This document shows positions 43,462 to 52,518 of a DNA stretch of 64,000 bases, in pieces (positions within the stretch are counted from its first letter, which is position 1; every line of letters begins with the position of its first letter). The position numbers and the translations under genes are program-made. Origin of the DNA: UKL13-3 sp964392775 (GTDB taxonomy: Bacteria; Bacteroidota; Bacteroidia; UKL13-3); contig CAYMRD010000015.1 of the NCBI GenBank assembly GCA_964392775.1, positions 1 through 64,000 of the forward strand, in the 5' to 3' direction. The notes beneath the pieces are model-generated. The model was not told the DNA's origin. It worked only from the letters and a program-made list of their open reading frames with translations, and did not search any database.

Positions 43462-45897
43462 ATGGCATTAAATACAAGTATTTTAAATACTCGCGTGTTG
43501 TTGTATACGCTGAGCTTAACAATTATTTTTTCAATTTCTTCTTTTCAGGCTTCGGCTCATTTCGGATCAAAAGGTCCTTTTGGAGGAACGGCCAGCTGCG
43601 CTGCAACCCAGGACTCCATTGTTTATATTGGCACTTTAAACGGTGGTGTTTTTGAAAGCACAACCAATGAACTAACAGCATGGCGTGCCCGTCCGGTAGG
43701 ATTAACCAGTGGAAAGATTACCGCATTAACCCATAGCGGAAGTTACCTGTTTGCCGGAACTGCCGATAGCGGTGTGTTTATTTTTAACGGATATGTTGGA
43801 CCCGACCGGTATTGGGTAAAAACCAACTCAGGATTAACCAATCTAAAAATCAAATCATTGCTCGCCATTGATTCCATCACGATTTTAGCTGGTACAGATG
43901 GCAGCGGATTATTTAAAACCACAAACAAAGGAACCGGCTGGACTCAGGTTAACAGTGCAGCTTTAAACAATGCCGTCATTACAGGAATGGTTAAAGCGGG
44001 CTCCAGGATTATTTTAACGTCACTGACAGGTGGAGCATTTGCCTCTGATGACAACGGAGTAACATGGACAGATTTTAATGATGCCAATACCTTAAATATC
44101 GGGGGCACAACAGCGTTATCATACAACAATGCTACAAATGAGTTAATCCTCTTAAACGCAAACGGTTTATATATCGCTTCATCGGCAAACACAACACATT
44201 CGGTATCGTACACCAGCGCGCAAACAGGCTTGCCTTCCAATACCACTGTGCGCAATATTGCCAATAATGGAACATCGTGGTACCTGGCTACAGACAAAGG
44301 CGTTTTCACCAGTGCGGTTAACACCATCAACTGGAGTGCAGTAAACACCGGATTGCCCGGTATCAATATTACCATTGTGGCAACCGCTCAAAACAGGCTT
44401 ATTGCCGGTGTGGCAGATGAAGGATTGTATAAAGCAACCGCAGGAGTTAACAGTTGGACAGAATTAAACTCAAACTTTAACAATCCGGTTACCCGCACAA
44501 TGACAGCAGGAGGAGATAACCTGGTTGTTGCGGTTACCAATAAAGGTGTACTCGTTAGCAAAGACCTTGCAACGTCCTATACCCTATCAAACAATGGCTT
44601 AACCGATAGTTTGCATGTGAATGATATTATTGTGGCTGATTTCGGACTGTTGGCCGCTACGCAAAATGGCGGTGTATTTTCTACAGCTGATTCGGGCAGA
44701 ACATGGATGGCTATTAATACAGGATTGCCCAATCTGAACATCAAAAAATTGTTTGTTGCTACTCACCACAAATATGCGATTGATGCTGACGGAAATATTT
44801 TTGAGGCCGCATTACATGACAGCAGCAGCTGGACCCCCATGCAGGAAGGTTTACCGGCTATGGTCAACCCTGCATCAATGGCCTTTTATGCCGGCAAACT
44901 TATTTTAGGAACAATGGGCAACGGAGTATACCTGCGTGACCAATACCATGGAAACTGGGAAGCTGCAAATGCCGGATTAACCAATATGAATGTAACGGCT
45001 GTTGCCGCATCCGGCAATAAACTTTTTGCAGGAACCCTTGGTTCGGGCGTGTTCGTTTCTGATTTTGAAACCGTAAACTGGACCCAAACCTCAGCTATAT
45101 CTGTTGCTCACTCAAGCATGATTGGTTTAAACGGAAACAATATTCAGGCAATGGCCTGCTTTGGCGGTTATGTATACGCAAGCTATAAAGGCGGCTTGGT
45201 AACGACCTCCGACAATGGTTTGACATGGATTGCAGGTGGTAATCAGTTTAACTTACCCAGTTTTACCGATGTCAATAAAATCTGCTTTGTAAACTCCCGT
45301 GTTTTTGTACCAACAGAAAACAATGCCGTGTACTCAAATGCGCTGAGCGAAATACCGCCACTACATGATACCTTAATTGTCAGCGCAGAAACAATTGAGC
45401 TGGCGGCCTCTCCTGATGAAGCAAATGTAATTTCGGTAACCAGTAACCGCTCATGGACAGTTTCGGCAGACCAAACATGGATCACACTGAGTGATACCTC
45501 CGGTTCTAAAAACGGAGAATTTCTGGTTGCTGCATCACCCAATACCTCGTCAGCGCCACGTACAGGAACCATCACCGTAACCGCAGGAGCAAAAATTAAA
45601 ACCATTACGGTTACGCAGGATGGAATAACCGGGCTGAACGAAACGGCTGAACAATTGTCGAACCTCAGCGTTTTCCCCAATCCATCGAATGGAACGTTCA
45701 CCATTGGTTCAACCTCATCAGATGTGGCAATTCAATCGGTATCTGTGTATGATCTTACCGGAAAACTTGTTCACGCCACCGCTGTGCAAACCGGGCAATT
45801 TTCACCGGAACTGACTGTTAACTGTACACCGGGCATATATTTCATACAACTGAACACCCATAAAGGAACTGTGTCGCGTAAACTGATTATTCAATAA
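43462..45897 (+). CDS. Secreted beta-propeller (BNR-like repeat) protein with BACON domain and T9SS tail
   Basis: The 811-residue protein has a signal peptide ('LLYTLSLTIIFSISSFQASA'). About 30-630 holds at least ten repeats of the type 'GL....I..L', 'AGT.GSGLFKTTNKGTGWTQVN' and 'TADSGRTWMAINTGLP', as in Ycf48/sortilin-like propellers. A BACON domain covers about 635-725 ('VISVTSNRSWTVSADQTWITLS', 'TITVTQDG'). The end from 735 ('VFPNPSNGTFTIGSTS', 'CTPGIYFIQL', final 'SRKLIIQ') is a type A T9SS sorting domain. The start at 43462 was chosen over 43414 because it puts the signal peptide first. Probably a surface or secreted binding protein; ligand unknown. Confidence 0.88.
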   Translation: MALNTSILNTRVLLYTLSLTIIFSISSFQASAHFGSKGPFGGTASCAATQDSIVYIGTLNGGVFESTTNELTAWRARPVGLTSGKITALTHSGSYLFAGTADSGVFIFNGYVGPDRYWVKTNSGLTNLKIKSLLAIDSITILAGTDGSGLFKTTNKGTGWTQVNSAALNNAVITGMVKAGSRIILTSLTGGAFASDDNGVTWTDFNDANTLNIGGTTALSYNNATNELILLNANGLYIASSANTTHSVSYTSAQTGLPSNTTVRNIANNGTSWYLATDKGVFTSAVNTINWSAVNTGLPGINITIVATAQNRLIAGVADEGLYKATAGVNSWTELNSNFNNPVTRTMTAGGDNLVVAVTNKGVLVSKDLATSYTLSNNGLTDSLHVNDIIVADFGLLAATQNGGVFSTADSGRTWMAINTGLPNLNIKKLFVATHHKYAIDADGNIFEAALHDSSSWTPMQEGLPAMVNPASMAFYAGKLILGTMGNGVYLRDQYHGNWEAANAGLTNMNVTAVAASGNKLFAGTLGSGVFVSDFETVNWTQTSAISVAHSSMIGLNGNNIQAMACFGGYVYASYKGGLVTTSDNGLTWIAGGNQFNLPSFTDVNKICFVNSRVFVPTENNAVYSNALSEIPPLHDTLIVSAETIELAASPDEANVISVTSNRSWTVSADQTWITLSDTSGSKNGEFLVAASPNTSSAPRTGTITVTAGAKIKTITVTQDGITGLNETAEQLSNLSVFPNPSNGTFTIGSTSSDVAIQSVSVYDLTGKLVHATAVQTGQFSPELTVNCTPGIYFIQLNTHKGTVSRKLIIQ

Positions 45898-45905
45898 TAT
45901 TCCGG

Positions 45906-45947
45906 CTTACCTGAACAATATCGCTGAAACTGTTCAGGTAAGTTTTT
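45906..45947 (+). terminator. Rho-independent terminator
   Basis: A perfect 12-bp stem CTTACCTGAACA / TGTTCAGGTAAG (45906-45917, 45931-45942) is followed by a T run (45943-45947), nine bases after the propeller gene stop. Confidence 0.92.
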
Positions 45948-45976
45948 CAACTCATATCTAACTAACTATACAAGAC

Positions 45977-46843
45977 ATGAAAAACACTATTCTTACCGTG
46001 TTTGTGATGAGTGCTTTGATTGTGATACTGTTGTCCAATACGATGAAGGTAACTTCCACGGGCGCTCCCATCGGAAGCACCGGGGCTCCGGGCGAGACCA
46101 ATTGCGCCCGCTCAGGTTGCCATACAGGCAATAACAATGTGAATACCGGAACAGGCATAATGGATATCAGCATTGCTGATTTTAACGGAACATATATACC
46201 CGGAAAAACATATACCATCACCGTTACCCTGCAACAGGAAAATATCAAACGCTTTGGATTTTCGCTTGCGGCCCTCAATACCAATCATAAAAGTGCCGGG
46301 CAGTTAACAGCAACAGACCTGAGCCGCACCCAGGTGCTCAAAGGAAGCAATCAGTTTGAAGGAAGGGAATATATTACCTACAAAATAATGGGAACCAATC
46401 CCTATACAGAACATACCGGTAAATGGACCTTTGACTGGACGGCCCCGGCTCAGCAGGAGGGACCGGTATCTTTTTACCTTGCCGGGGTTTCGGCCAATAA
46501 TGACGGAACCGATCTGGGTGATGAAGTGTATACCGATTCGCTGGTCGTACCCCGTTCTTCAACAGGAATCAAAAATGTAAAACCGGAATATCCGTTTACG
46601 GTTTACCCCAATCCGGTGAAAGAGCATTTTACCGTTTCGTTTTTGAACAAGGCGAAAGCCGGCACCCAAATTATATTGACCAGCCCCGATGGTCATTCTT
46701 CTTATATGCTGTTTGATGGCATCCTGAACAAAGGAGCTCAGACAATTGAATGCGTTAAGCCACTAAATCTTGACAAAGGTGTGTATTTGCTTCACCTGAA
46801 ACAAAACACAACCGGTCTTACTCAAAAACTTGTAATCGACTAA
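45977..46843 (+). CDS. T9SS choice-of-anchor V (reeler-like) protein with CX4CH motif
   Basis: A 288-residue exported protein. After the signal segment ('FVMSALIVILLSN') comes 'TGAPGETNCARSGCHTG', a Gly/Pro lead and cysteine-histidine motif (CX4CH) like heme c sites. Then an Ig-like reeler fold follows ('YIPGKTYTITVTLQQENIKRFGFSLAAL', 'WTFDWTAP', 'VSFYLAGVSANNDGT'). From about 206 'FTVYPNPVKEHFTVSF' to 'TQKLVID' is a T9SS sorting tail. The downstream gene is a paralogue overlapping by one base (TAATG). Heme attachment and electron transfer at the cell surface are inference. Confidence 0.82.
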   Translation: MKNTILTVFVMSALIVILLSNTMKVTSTGAPIGSTGAPGETNCARSGCHTGNNNVNTGTGIMDISIADFNGTYIPGKTYTITVTLQQENIKRFGFSLAALNTNHKSAGQLTATDLSRTQVLKGSNQFEGREYITYKIMGTNPYTEHTGKWTFDWTAPAQQEGPVSFYLAGVSANNDGTDLGDEVYTDSLVVPRSSTGIKNVKPEYPFTVYPNPVKEHFTVSFLNKAKAGTQIILTSPDGHSSYMLFDGILNKGAQTIECVKPLNLDKGVYLLHLKQNTTGLTQKLVID

Positions 46844-47718
46844 TGAAAAAGTTTGCAATCATATTATCACTCACACTGTCGGTAATACTGTTTACCGCTG
46901 CTGTTGAAAAAGTTAACAAAAGTGCCGGACCGCCTTCCTGCCATGCAGGTGAGCCACCTAACAATACAAACTGCACCAATTGCCACAATGATGGGGTTGT
47001 GAATACAGGTTCGGCCGATGTATGGCTCGACTTAGGGGGAGCCGATACTGAATATATCCCCGGCAAAACATATACGATTTCAATTTCGGTTTCAAAGCCC
47101 GGAATGCGCAGGGCCGGGTTTCAATGCATCGCTTTGCAGGATGACAATGATAAAATCAGTCCGGGCCTGTTTACCTTAACGGATGAAAGCCGAACACAGC
47201 TGCTCGACAAAAACGCCCCACATTCAGGAGGATGCTTTGAAGAAGACCGTGTGTGGATAGAGCATACATACGCAGGAAACAGCAGCAATGATTCGGGCAT
47301 CAGCAGGTGGTCGTATCACTGGAAAGCACCCGCAAACGGAGTGGGTTCCATCACATTTTACCTTGCAGCTTTAGAAGCCAATAACGACCTGACCGAATCG
47401 GGTGATCATGTATACACCCTCAAAAAAACAATCACAGGATTACCTGTTGGCATTCGGGAAGTGGAAGCTAAAGAGGTTTTTAATATCTATCCGACACCGG
47501 TAACCGATGAACTTTATTTGACTCTGAACAACACGATTCCAAAAGAATTAAAATTATATACTGCTACCGGAAAACTCATCAGGGTATGGTATCCCGATGG
47601 CATGCAAATACAACAGCAAACCATTAAACTTTCAACTGCTGATATCCCTTCCGGAATCTACCTGCTCTCGGTCACTACCGGTTCGGCAACCTCGGTCCAA
47701 AAGGTTTTAATACGGTGA
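46843..47718 (+). CDS. T9SS choice-of-anchor V (reeler-like) protein with CXXCH motif
   Basis: A 291-residue paralogue of the preceding gene, translationally coupled through a one-base stop-start overlap. The signal segment is 'FAIILSLTLSVILFTAA'. 'AGPPSCHAGEPPNNTNCTNCHNDG' carries a standard CXXCH heme c motif plus an extra CH. The reeler-like domain follows ('YIPGKTYTISISVSKPGMRRAGFQC', 'WSYHWKAP', 'ITFYLAALEANNDLT'). The tail from about 212 ('FNIYPTPVTDELYLTL' to 'VQKVLIR') is T9SS-like with Thr in place of Asn in YPNP. It probably gives a surface-exposed mono-heme protein. Confidence 0.83.
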   Translation: MKKFAIILSLTLSVILFTAAVEKVNKSAGPPSCHAGEPPNNTNCTNCHNDGVVNTGSADVWLDLGGADTEYIPGKTYTISISVSKPGMRRAGFQCIALQDDNDKISPGLFTLTDESRTQLLDKNAPHSGGCFEEDRVWIEHTYAGNSSNDSGISRWSYHWKAPANGVGSITFYLAALEANNDLTESGDHVYTLKKTITGLPVGIREVEAKEVFNIYPTPVTDELYLTLNNTIPKELKLYTATGKLIRVWYPDGMQIQQQTIKLSTADIPSGIYLLSVTTGSATSVQKVLIR

Positions 47719-47736
47719 TGCCCCTTATAACACGAA

Positions 47737-48366
47737 TTACTTTCCTTTCATCCAATTGCTCATCCAACCCTGCATTTTTTCCATACCGTCCTTCATCTGA
47801 CGGTTCCATTCTTCAATATTTTCACGGGTCAGGTCGCGGGCTTTTTCGGCCGTTTGTTGCAGGTCGGCAATTTTTTCCTGAATATCCTTACGTGCTTTTT
47901 CAACTTCGTCTTTCGCTCCCATTTTGGCCAGTGTAAACTGGAGTTGGGCAATTTCCAATCCTGTTTTGATGGCTTTGGAGTGGTTTTCGAACAACTCCAT
48001 CATATACCCGTAATTACCATGATAGGCCAACTTACCCGCGGCTATCACTTCCTGAACTGCGGTGTCAATTTTTTTGCGTTGGGTTTCAAACAGCTCTTTT
48101 GTTTCGGCTGTACCCAGATTCAGCTGAAGGTTTAAAGCTTCCAGTTTTCCTCTGAGTGTTTTGAGTTGCTCTTCCGTCATGTCGGTAGCCGCATCCGCAT
48201 TGGTTTTAATAGTCTCAACCCAACTGCGTAATTGTGCCTTTTGTTTTTCAAAGGCTTCGGCTGCGTCCATTTTTCCCAGTGAAAACTGAACACGCATTTC
48301 TTCCAGTGAAGTTTTCCAGCTTTCGAAAAGCTGCTTCAATTGTTCTTCTGTTTGTTTGGTATTCAT
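47737..48366 (-). CDS. Helical protein with three internal repeats, function unknown
   Basis: A 209-residue, almost entirely alpha-helical charged protein without signal peptide. Three related units can be aligned: 'MRVQFSLGKMDAAEAFEKQKAQL' (about 24-46), 'LNLQLNLGTAETKELFETQRKKI' (about 78-100) and 'AQLQFTLAKMGAKDEVEKARKDI' (about 140-162), each (L/F)xLGxxxAxExFExQ(R/K)xx(I/L). The C-terminus is Met/Trp-rich ('GMEKMQGWMSNWMKGK'). No family is recognised; a coiled-coil or apolipoprotein-like surface-binding protein is possible. It is convergent with the anchor-V gene with 18 bases between stop codons. Confidence 0.72.
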   Translation of the reverse strand: MNTKQTEEQLKQLFESWKTSLEEMRVQFSLGKMDAAEAFEKQKAQLRSWVETIKTNADAATDMTEEQLKTLRGKLEALNLQLNLGTAETKELFETQRKKIDTAVQEVIAAGKLAYHGNYGYMMELFENHSKAIKTGLEIAQLQFTLAKMGAKDEVEKARKDIQEKIADLQQTAEKARDLTRENIEEWNRQMKDGMEKMQGWMSNWMKGK

Positions 48367-48414
48367 GGTGAGAGTTGGTTATTTGTTATTCAGTTATTGG
48401 TTAATTAGGCTTCG

Positions 48415-48432
48415 TCCCGAAAGCTTTCGGGA
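48415..48432. repeat. 18-bp perfect palindrome
   Basis: TCCCGAAAGCTTTCGGGA lies in the 143-base gap between coaD and the helical-repeat gene. Confidence 0.6.
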
Positions 48433-48472
48433 TAGCCAGTCAGTGCTAATTGGTTTGCAATTCGTTCATTAG

Positions 48473-48491
48473 AATCATCTGCACATTTTCA
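48473..48491. repeat. 19-bp repeat shared with 35644-35662
   Basis: AATCATCTGCACATTTTCA occurs here and at 35644-35662, both times in an intergenic gap downstream of or between genes. Further TCTGCACAT copies follow at once. Confidence 0.7.
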
Positions 48492-48509
48492 CATCTGTAA
48501 ATCTGCACA

Positions 48510-48968
48510 TCAAAATTTCACTTCCTTCGGCAAATACGGAGCAGCATTGCCTCCGTTGCGGATCAAATCGCGCACCACCGATGAGCTGATGGGCGTGTAT
48601 TCAGGATCGCACATCAAAAACACAGATTCGATATGATGGCTCACCAGCTTATTCATCTGTGCAATATTTTTCTCGTAATCAAAATCACTCATATTGCGCA
48701 AACCTCTCAAAATATAATTGGCGTTTATTTTTTGGCAAAAGTCTACCGTCAGTCCTTCATACGATTCAACCCGCACGCTGGGTGTTTGTTTAAAGATTTC
48801 TTTAATCCAGTTTTCGCGTTGCTCCAACGGAAACAAGGTTGATTTTGAACTGTTGTGCCCGATGCCGATTACAATTTCATCAAACAACGGAATGGCACGT
48901 TCCAATATGTTGAGATGCCCGACTGTGATGGGGTCAAACGTTCCGGGGAATAAAGCAATACGCTTCAT
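48510..48968 (-). CDS. coaD: Phosphopantetheine adenylyltransferase
   Basis: It makes dephospho-CoA from 4'-phosphopantetheine and ATP. The 152-residue length is normal. Motifs are 'GTFDPITVGH' (9-18, with the (T/H)xGH site), 'STLFPLEQR' and 'ISSSVVRDL'. The start at 48968 (MKRIALFPG) fits the family; the longer frame reaches into the end of the nnr gene. It lies 34 bases after nnr in the DUF3822-rsmD-nnr-coaD cluster. Confidence 0.97.
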   Translation of the reverse strand: MKRIALFPGTFDPITVGHLNILERAIPLFDEIVIGIGHNSSKSTLFPLEQRENWIKEIFKQTPSVRVESYEGLTVDFCQKINANYILRGLRNMSDFDYEKNIAQMNKLVSHHIESVFLMCDPEYTPISSSVVRDLIRNGGNAAPYLPKEVKF

Positions 48969-49002
48969 AAGTGCTGATATATTTATTACGAAACAACCGA
49001 AT

Positions 49003-50523
49003 TTAACTGAATAATCCCGCAAAAACTTGCGGAATCATTTCAATAATATCGCTTGCCAGCATCGTTTGTTTGCCCGACTCTACCCATTTATCGGCACAAA
49101 GCCCATGCAAATACACACCCAAAATAGCCGCTTCCGAAGGCAAATATCCCTGAGTCAGCAATCCCGTGATGATGCCCGTTAATACATCACCGCTGCCTGC
49201 GGTGGCCAATGCAGGATTTCCGGAGCTGTTCACATACAACCGACCATCAGGCAAAGCAATGGTTGAATAAGCGCCTTTGAGCACCACCACCACTCCGTAT
49301 TGATGGGCAAAATGTTTTTGTTTTTGCAACCGCTCAAAAGACGAATGACTGATTCCCGCCAAACGGTCAAACTCTTTGGGATGAGGTGTAATTACACAGT
49401 TTTGAGGAAAGGTAAATCCTTTTTGATGGATGGTTTCCGAAACGATATTCAGCGCATCCGCATCCAACACACAAGGTTGTTTAAGCTGACGAACCCATGG
49501 ATCGAGTGCTTTGGCTGTAAAAGGATGCGTACCCAAACCCGGTCCTGCACCCACGGCAGCATAAGCTGATGTGTCGGGCAATTGCCTGATTTCATACAAC
49601 TCCTCATCGGTTAATACCATAGCCTCGGGTAAGGTTGATTGCAAAACCGTAAATCCTACCTTGGGAACATAGGCCGTTAACAATCCGCAACCGCTTCGCA
49701 ATGCGGCCCGTGATGCCAATACAGCCGCTCCCAGTTTACCATAACTCCCGGCCACCATCAGTGCATGTCCGAATACGCCTTTATGCCCAAACTTCGGACG
49801 GGGTTTAACGATGTTGTGAACTAAATCCTGTGTCACATAAAAAATGGATGAATCAACTGTTGAAGGAAAATCAGGATGCAAACCAATATCCAAGACCTTA
49901 ACAATTCCTGCATAGGGCGCACACCCCGCATGAAAAAAAGAAAGCTTGGGCAATTGAAACGTCAGGGTATAATCAGCTTCGATAATGGAACCTTTGTGCA
50001 ATTGTTCCACATCATATACTTCGGCCGGCAATCCACTGGGAACATCAATGGAAACAACCGTTGCCTCCGACAGATTGACCTTATCAATCAACAAAGCCGA
50101 GAGACCCGTTAAGGCCCTGTTTAATCCACTCCCAAACATCGCATCCACCACACAATCGGTGGAACCAAATCCGGGGAAATCTTTTTCGGAGTGAACCGCA
50201 AGGGTTTCAACATTTTTGGGTAATTTATGTTGCTGCGCTTGTTGGTCGGCCGATACAGGCGCATCAGGACTGGTATACACCACTTTCACCGCCATGTTTG
50301 TGTACGACAACAAACGGGCAATTACCAGTCCATCGCCTCCGTTGTTTCCGGGACCACATAAAACCGTAACTCCCGAAAGTTTTTTATTGGAAGCAAGAAG
50401 ATCAAGAATCGTATCGGTACATGCGGAAGCTGCCCTTTCCATCAATTCCACAGATGAAACAGGTTCATGCAGGATGGTATAGGCATCCCAATCTCGGATT
50501 TGTTCGGCCGTAAGAAGTTTCAT
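49003..50523 (-). CDS. nnr: Bifunctional NAD(P)H-hydrate epimerase / ADP-dependent dehydratase
   Basis: A 506-residue metabolite-repair enzyme that restores damaged NAD(P)H hydrates. The N-terminal YjeF_N epimerase domain (about 1-215) has 'CGPGNNGGDGLVIARLL' and 'VDAMFGSGLNR'. The C-terminal ribokinase-like dehydratase domain (about 225-500) has 'GSYGKLGAAVLASRAALRSGCGLLT', 'AVGAGPGLG', 'VLDADAL', 'TPHPKEFDRL' and 'GSGDVLTGIITGLL'. The fused layout is the common bacterial one. Confidence 0.96.
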   Translation of the reverse strand: MKLLTAEQIRDWDAYTILHEPVSSVELMERAASACTDTILDLLASNKKLSGVTVLCGPGNNGGDGLVIARLLSYTNMAVKVVYTSPDAPVSADQQAQQHKLPKNVETLAVHSEKDFPGFGSTDCVVDAMFGSGLNRALTGLSALLIDKVNLSEATVVSIDVPSGLPAEVYDVEQLHKGSIIEADYTLTFQLPKLSFFHAGCAPYAGIVKVLDIGLHPDFPSTVDSSIFYVTQDLVHNIVKPRPKFGHKGVFGHALMVAGSYGKLGAAVLASRAALRSGCGLLTAYVPKVGFTVLQSTLPEAMVLTDEELYEIRQLPDTSAYAAVGAGPGLGTHPFTAKALDPWVRQLKQPCVLDADALNIVSETIHQKGFTFPQNCVITPHPKEFDRLAGISHSSFERLQKQKHFAHQYGVVVVLKGAYSTIALPDGRLYVNSSGNPALATAGSGDVLTGIITGLLTQGYLPSEAAILGVYLHGLCADKWVESGKQTMLASDIIEMIPQVFAGLFS

Positions 50524-50544
50524 TTCTTACCCGAAGATAGGCAA

Positions 50545-51084
50545 TTATGAAGAGGTCAGGAAAAAACTAAATGCTGATTGTCCGTATACTCGCTTTTCGG
50601 TAAAACCCGGCTCATTGTTCAAGTCCAAGAGCGTTTCATGCTCTACCACCAAACAACCACCTTTGTTTAGCAAGTTGCGCTCGTTTACCAAGCGTGGTAG
50701 TTCCATCAATTGTTTGTGAGCATAAGGCGCATCTGCAAAAATAAAATCGTAGGTATCGGTTGTGGTTTTTAAAAATGTAAACGCATCCTTGCGCACCACA
50801 TCGAGTTGTTCCAGCTTCAGCTTTTGTTTCATACTTTTAATGAACGCTACACACTTATCGCTTAAATCAACAGCCGTAATCTGTTTCGCTCCGCGAGAGG
50901 CAAACTCATAAGCAATATTGCCTGTACCGCTAAACAAGTCCAACACCTTGAGCGATTCGATATCAAACTGATTTTCTATGATATTGAACAAACTCTCTTT
51001 AGCCCTGTCGGTTGTTGGCCTCACGGGTAATCCTTTGGGAGGCTGAATAAGAATACTTTTATGTAAACCGCTTATGATTCGCAC
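50545..51084 (-). CDS. rsmD: 16S rRNA (guanine-966-N2)-methyltransferase
   Basis: A 179-residue Rossmann methyltransferase: 'MRIISGLHKSILIQPP' N-terminus, 'RPTTDRAKESLFNII', SAM site 'LDLFSGTGNIAYEFASRGA', and catalytic 'DAPY' (family form DPPY) in 'FIFADAPYAHKQ'. Its start overlaps the DUF3822 gene by 13 bases, a gene pair common in Bacteroidota. Confidence 0.94.
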   Translation of the reverse strand: MRIISGLHKSILIQPPKGLPVRPTTDRAKESLFNIIENQFDIESLKVLDLFSGTGNIAYEFASRGAKQITAVDLSDKCVAFIKSMKQKLKLEQLDVVRKDAFTFLKTTTDTYDFIFADAPYAHKQLMELPRLVNERNLLNKGGCLVVEHETLLDLNNEPGFTEKRVYGQSAFSFFLTSS

Positions 51085-51941
51085 AACAAAACAGAAAGTG
51101 AAGTATAATATTGCTGGTCCTGAAACTCCCGGAAGGAAGCCGGATAACTAATGCCGTCAGGGCGTTTAAACAACTCCACACCCGGCACATACTTGCGCAA
51201 CAATTGCAATAAAGCTCCGTTGGCATTCACATCTCCGCACAAAACAATTTCGAGTTTATCGGATGTTATTTTTTGTTGTTCGGCCACCGATAAAATAAAA
51301 TAAATAATATCCGTTTCGGCTTCAAACCCAAAGGTATTTACAAACCGCAGTTCGTGCTGGTGAAAATGCACCACATCCATGAAGGTTTCATGGATATTGA
51401 CAAACAACGTTTCATGTCCTTTCCGGTTCTGCACTAAAAACGACTCGAGCATAAACTCGGCATAATGCCTGATATCGGCATGCGGGAACAAAACTTTGAG
51501 CGTGCTGTAAAAAATATCGGGAACGGCATACACATTTACCCAATGACGGGAATCAATGCGATTGCTTTTCACTGCATAAAACTTAGGCAACTCATGCAGG
51601 TTTTGCAAAACCATGGGTGCAGATTCCTGGTCAAAAAGCACATCGGGCACAATGGTAAACTGTGGTGTTTCAAATACCAGATGGGTATTGCGGTACTCGC
51701 GTCCAAACAGTTCTTCTCCTTCCAATAACGACCTCATCTCAAACAATCCCTTTTGAAACAAACTGTTATCAGTTACATCAAATACGGTTAAGCCCACAAT
51801 GCGGGTTTTGCCGGCATCAGCCACCAACAAGGTCAAACGGTTGGATGCCGCATGAACCCACAGGTCGCAACGGGTATCAATCTCGGCCAATAATTCGCGG
51901 TCGATGAACTTTTTTATAACAGGGAGTGTTTGTGTGCTCAT
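51072..51941 (-). CDS. DUF3822 family protein
   Basis: A 289-residue cytoplasmic protein of the DUF3822 family, restricted to Bacteroidota and usually directly before rsmD, as here (13-base overlap). It shows an ASKHA/actin-like layout ('VLFPHADIRHYAEFML', 'LFVNIHETFMDVVHFHQHELRFVNTFGF', 'IVLCGDVNANGALLQLLRKYV'). The family is not assigned a function; the shared operon suggests a link to ribosome modification. Confidence 0.88.
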   Translation of the reverse strand: MSTQTLPVIKKFIDRELLAEIDTRCDLWVHAASNRLTLLVADAGKTRIVGLTVFDVTDNSLFQKGLFEMRSLLEGEELFGREYRNTHLVFETPQFTIVPDVLFDQESAPMVLQNLHELPKFYAVKSNRIDSRHWVNVYAVPDIFYSTLKVLFPHADIRHYAEFMLESFLVQNRKGHETLFVNIHETFMDVVHFHQHELRFVNTFGFEAETDIIYFILSVAEQQKITSDKLEIVLCGDVNANGALLQLLRKYVPGVELFKRPDGISYPASFREFQDQQYYTSLSVLLCES

Positions 51942-52060
51942 GGTTATTTTGTGTACTTTCGCACTGCCCCAAAAGTAATCATTTTAGGCATTTGATAAAT
52001 ATTTCGGGGCATAATTTCACTTTGATTCAAACACTCTGAATACATAAAACATAGAGATTC

Positions 52061-52510
52061 ATGATACTTACACCTCAGGAAACCGACTTTGTTCAAATGG
52101 TGAGGGATAAAATTGGCGGAAACCATTTCACCAGTTTTATCGGATTTAATATTCATACCATTGAAGCCGGTTTGATTGAAGGCTCCTTAAACCTCGAACA
52201 ACATCACCTGCAGCAGATGGAGTTTGTGCATGGAGGTGTAACGGCAACCGTATCGGATATTGTGGCCGGATTCGCGGCTTTTACCCTTGTCAAAAAAGGA
52301 CAGGGGGTTGTGACCGTTGAAATGAAAGTTTCCTATTTTAACCCGGGCAAAGGCTCAAAGCTGATTGCCAAAGGGCAGGTTGTAAAGGCCGGCAGCCGGC
52401 TGCATTTTTGCGAAAGCGAATTGTGGGTGGAGAACAACGGTCAGCTCACCCAAATAGCCAAAGCCAGTGCCACCATGGCCATTGTTAATCCCGAAGACAT
52501 CAAACGATAA
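52061..52510 (+). CDS. PaaI-type hot-dog thioesterase
   Basis: At 149 residues it has the family pattern 'LNLEQHHLQQMEFVHGGVTATVSDIVAGFAA' with the catalytic 'HGG' followed by an acidic Asp in the helix, 'VTVEMKVSYFNPG' and 'EVWVENNGQLTQIAKASATM'-like ending. It would hydrolyse acyl-CoA thioesters, substrate unknown. It is divergent from DUF3822 and nine bases before the GT22-like gene. Confidence 0.88.
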   Translation: MILTPQETDFVQMVRDKIGGNHFTSFIGFNIHTIEAGLIEGSLNLEQHHLQQMEFVHGGVTATVSDIVAGFAAFTLVKKGQGVVTVEMKVSYFNPGKGSKLIAKGQVVKAGSRLHFCESELWVENNGQLTQIAKASATMAIVNPEDIKR

Positions 52511-52518
52511 CTTACATT

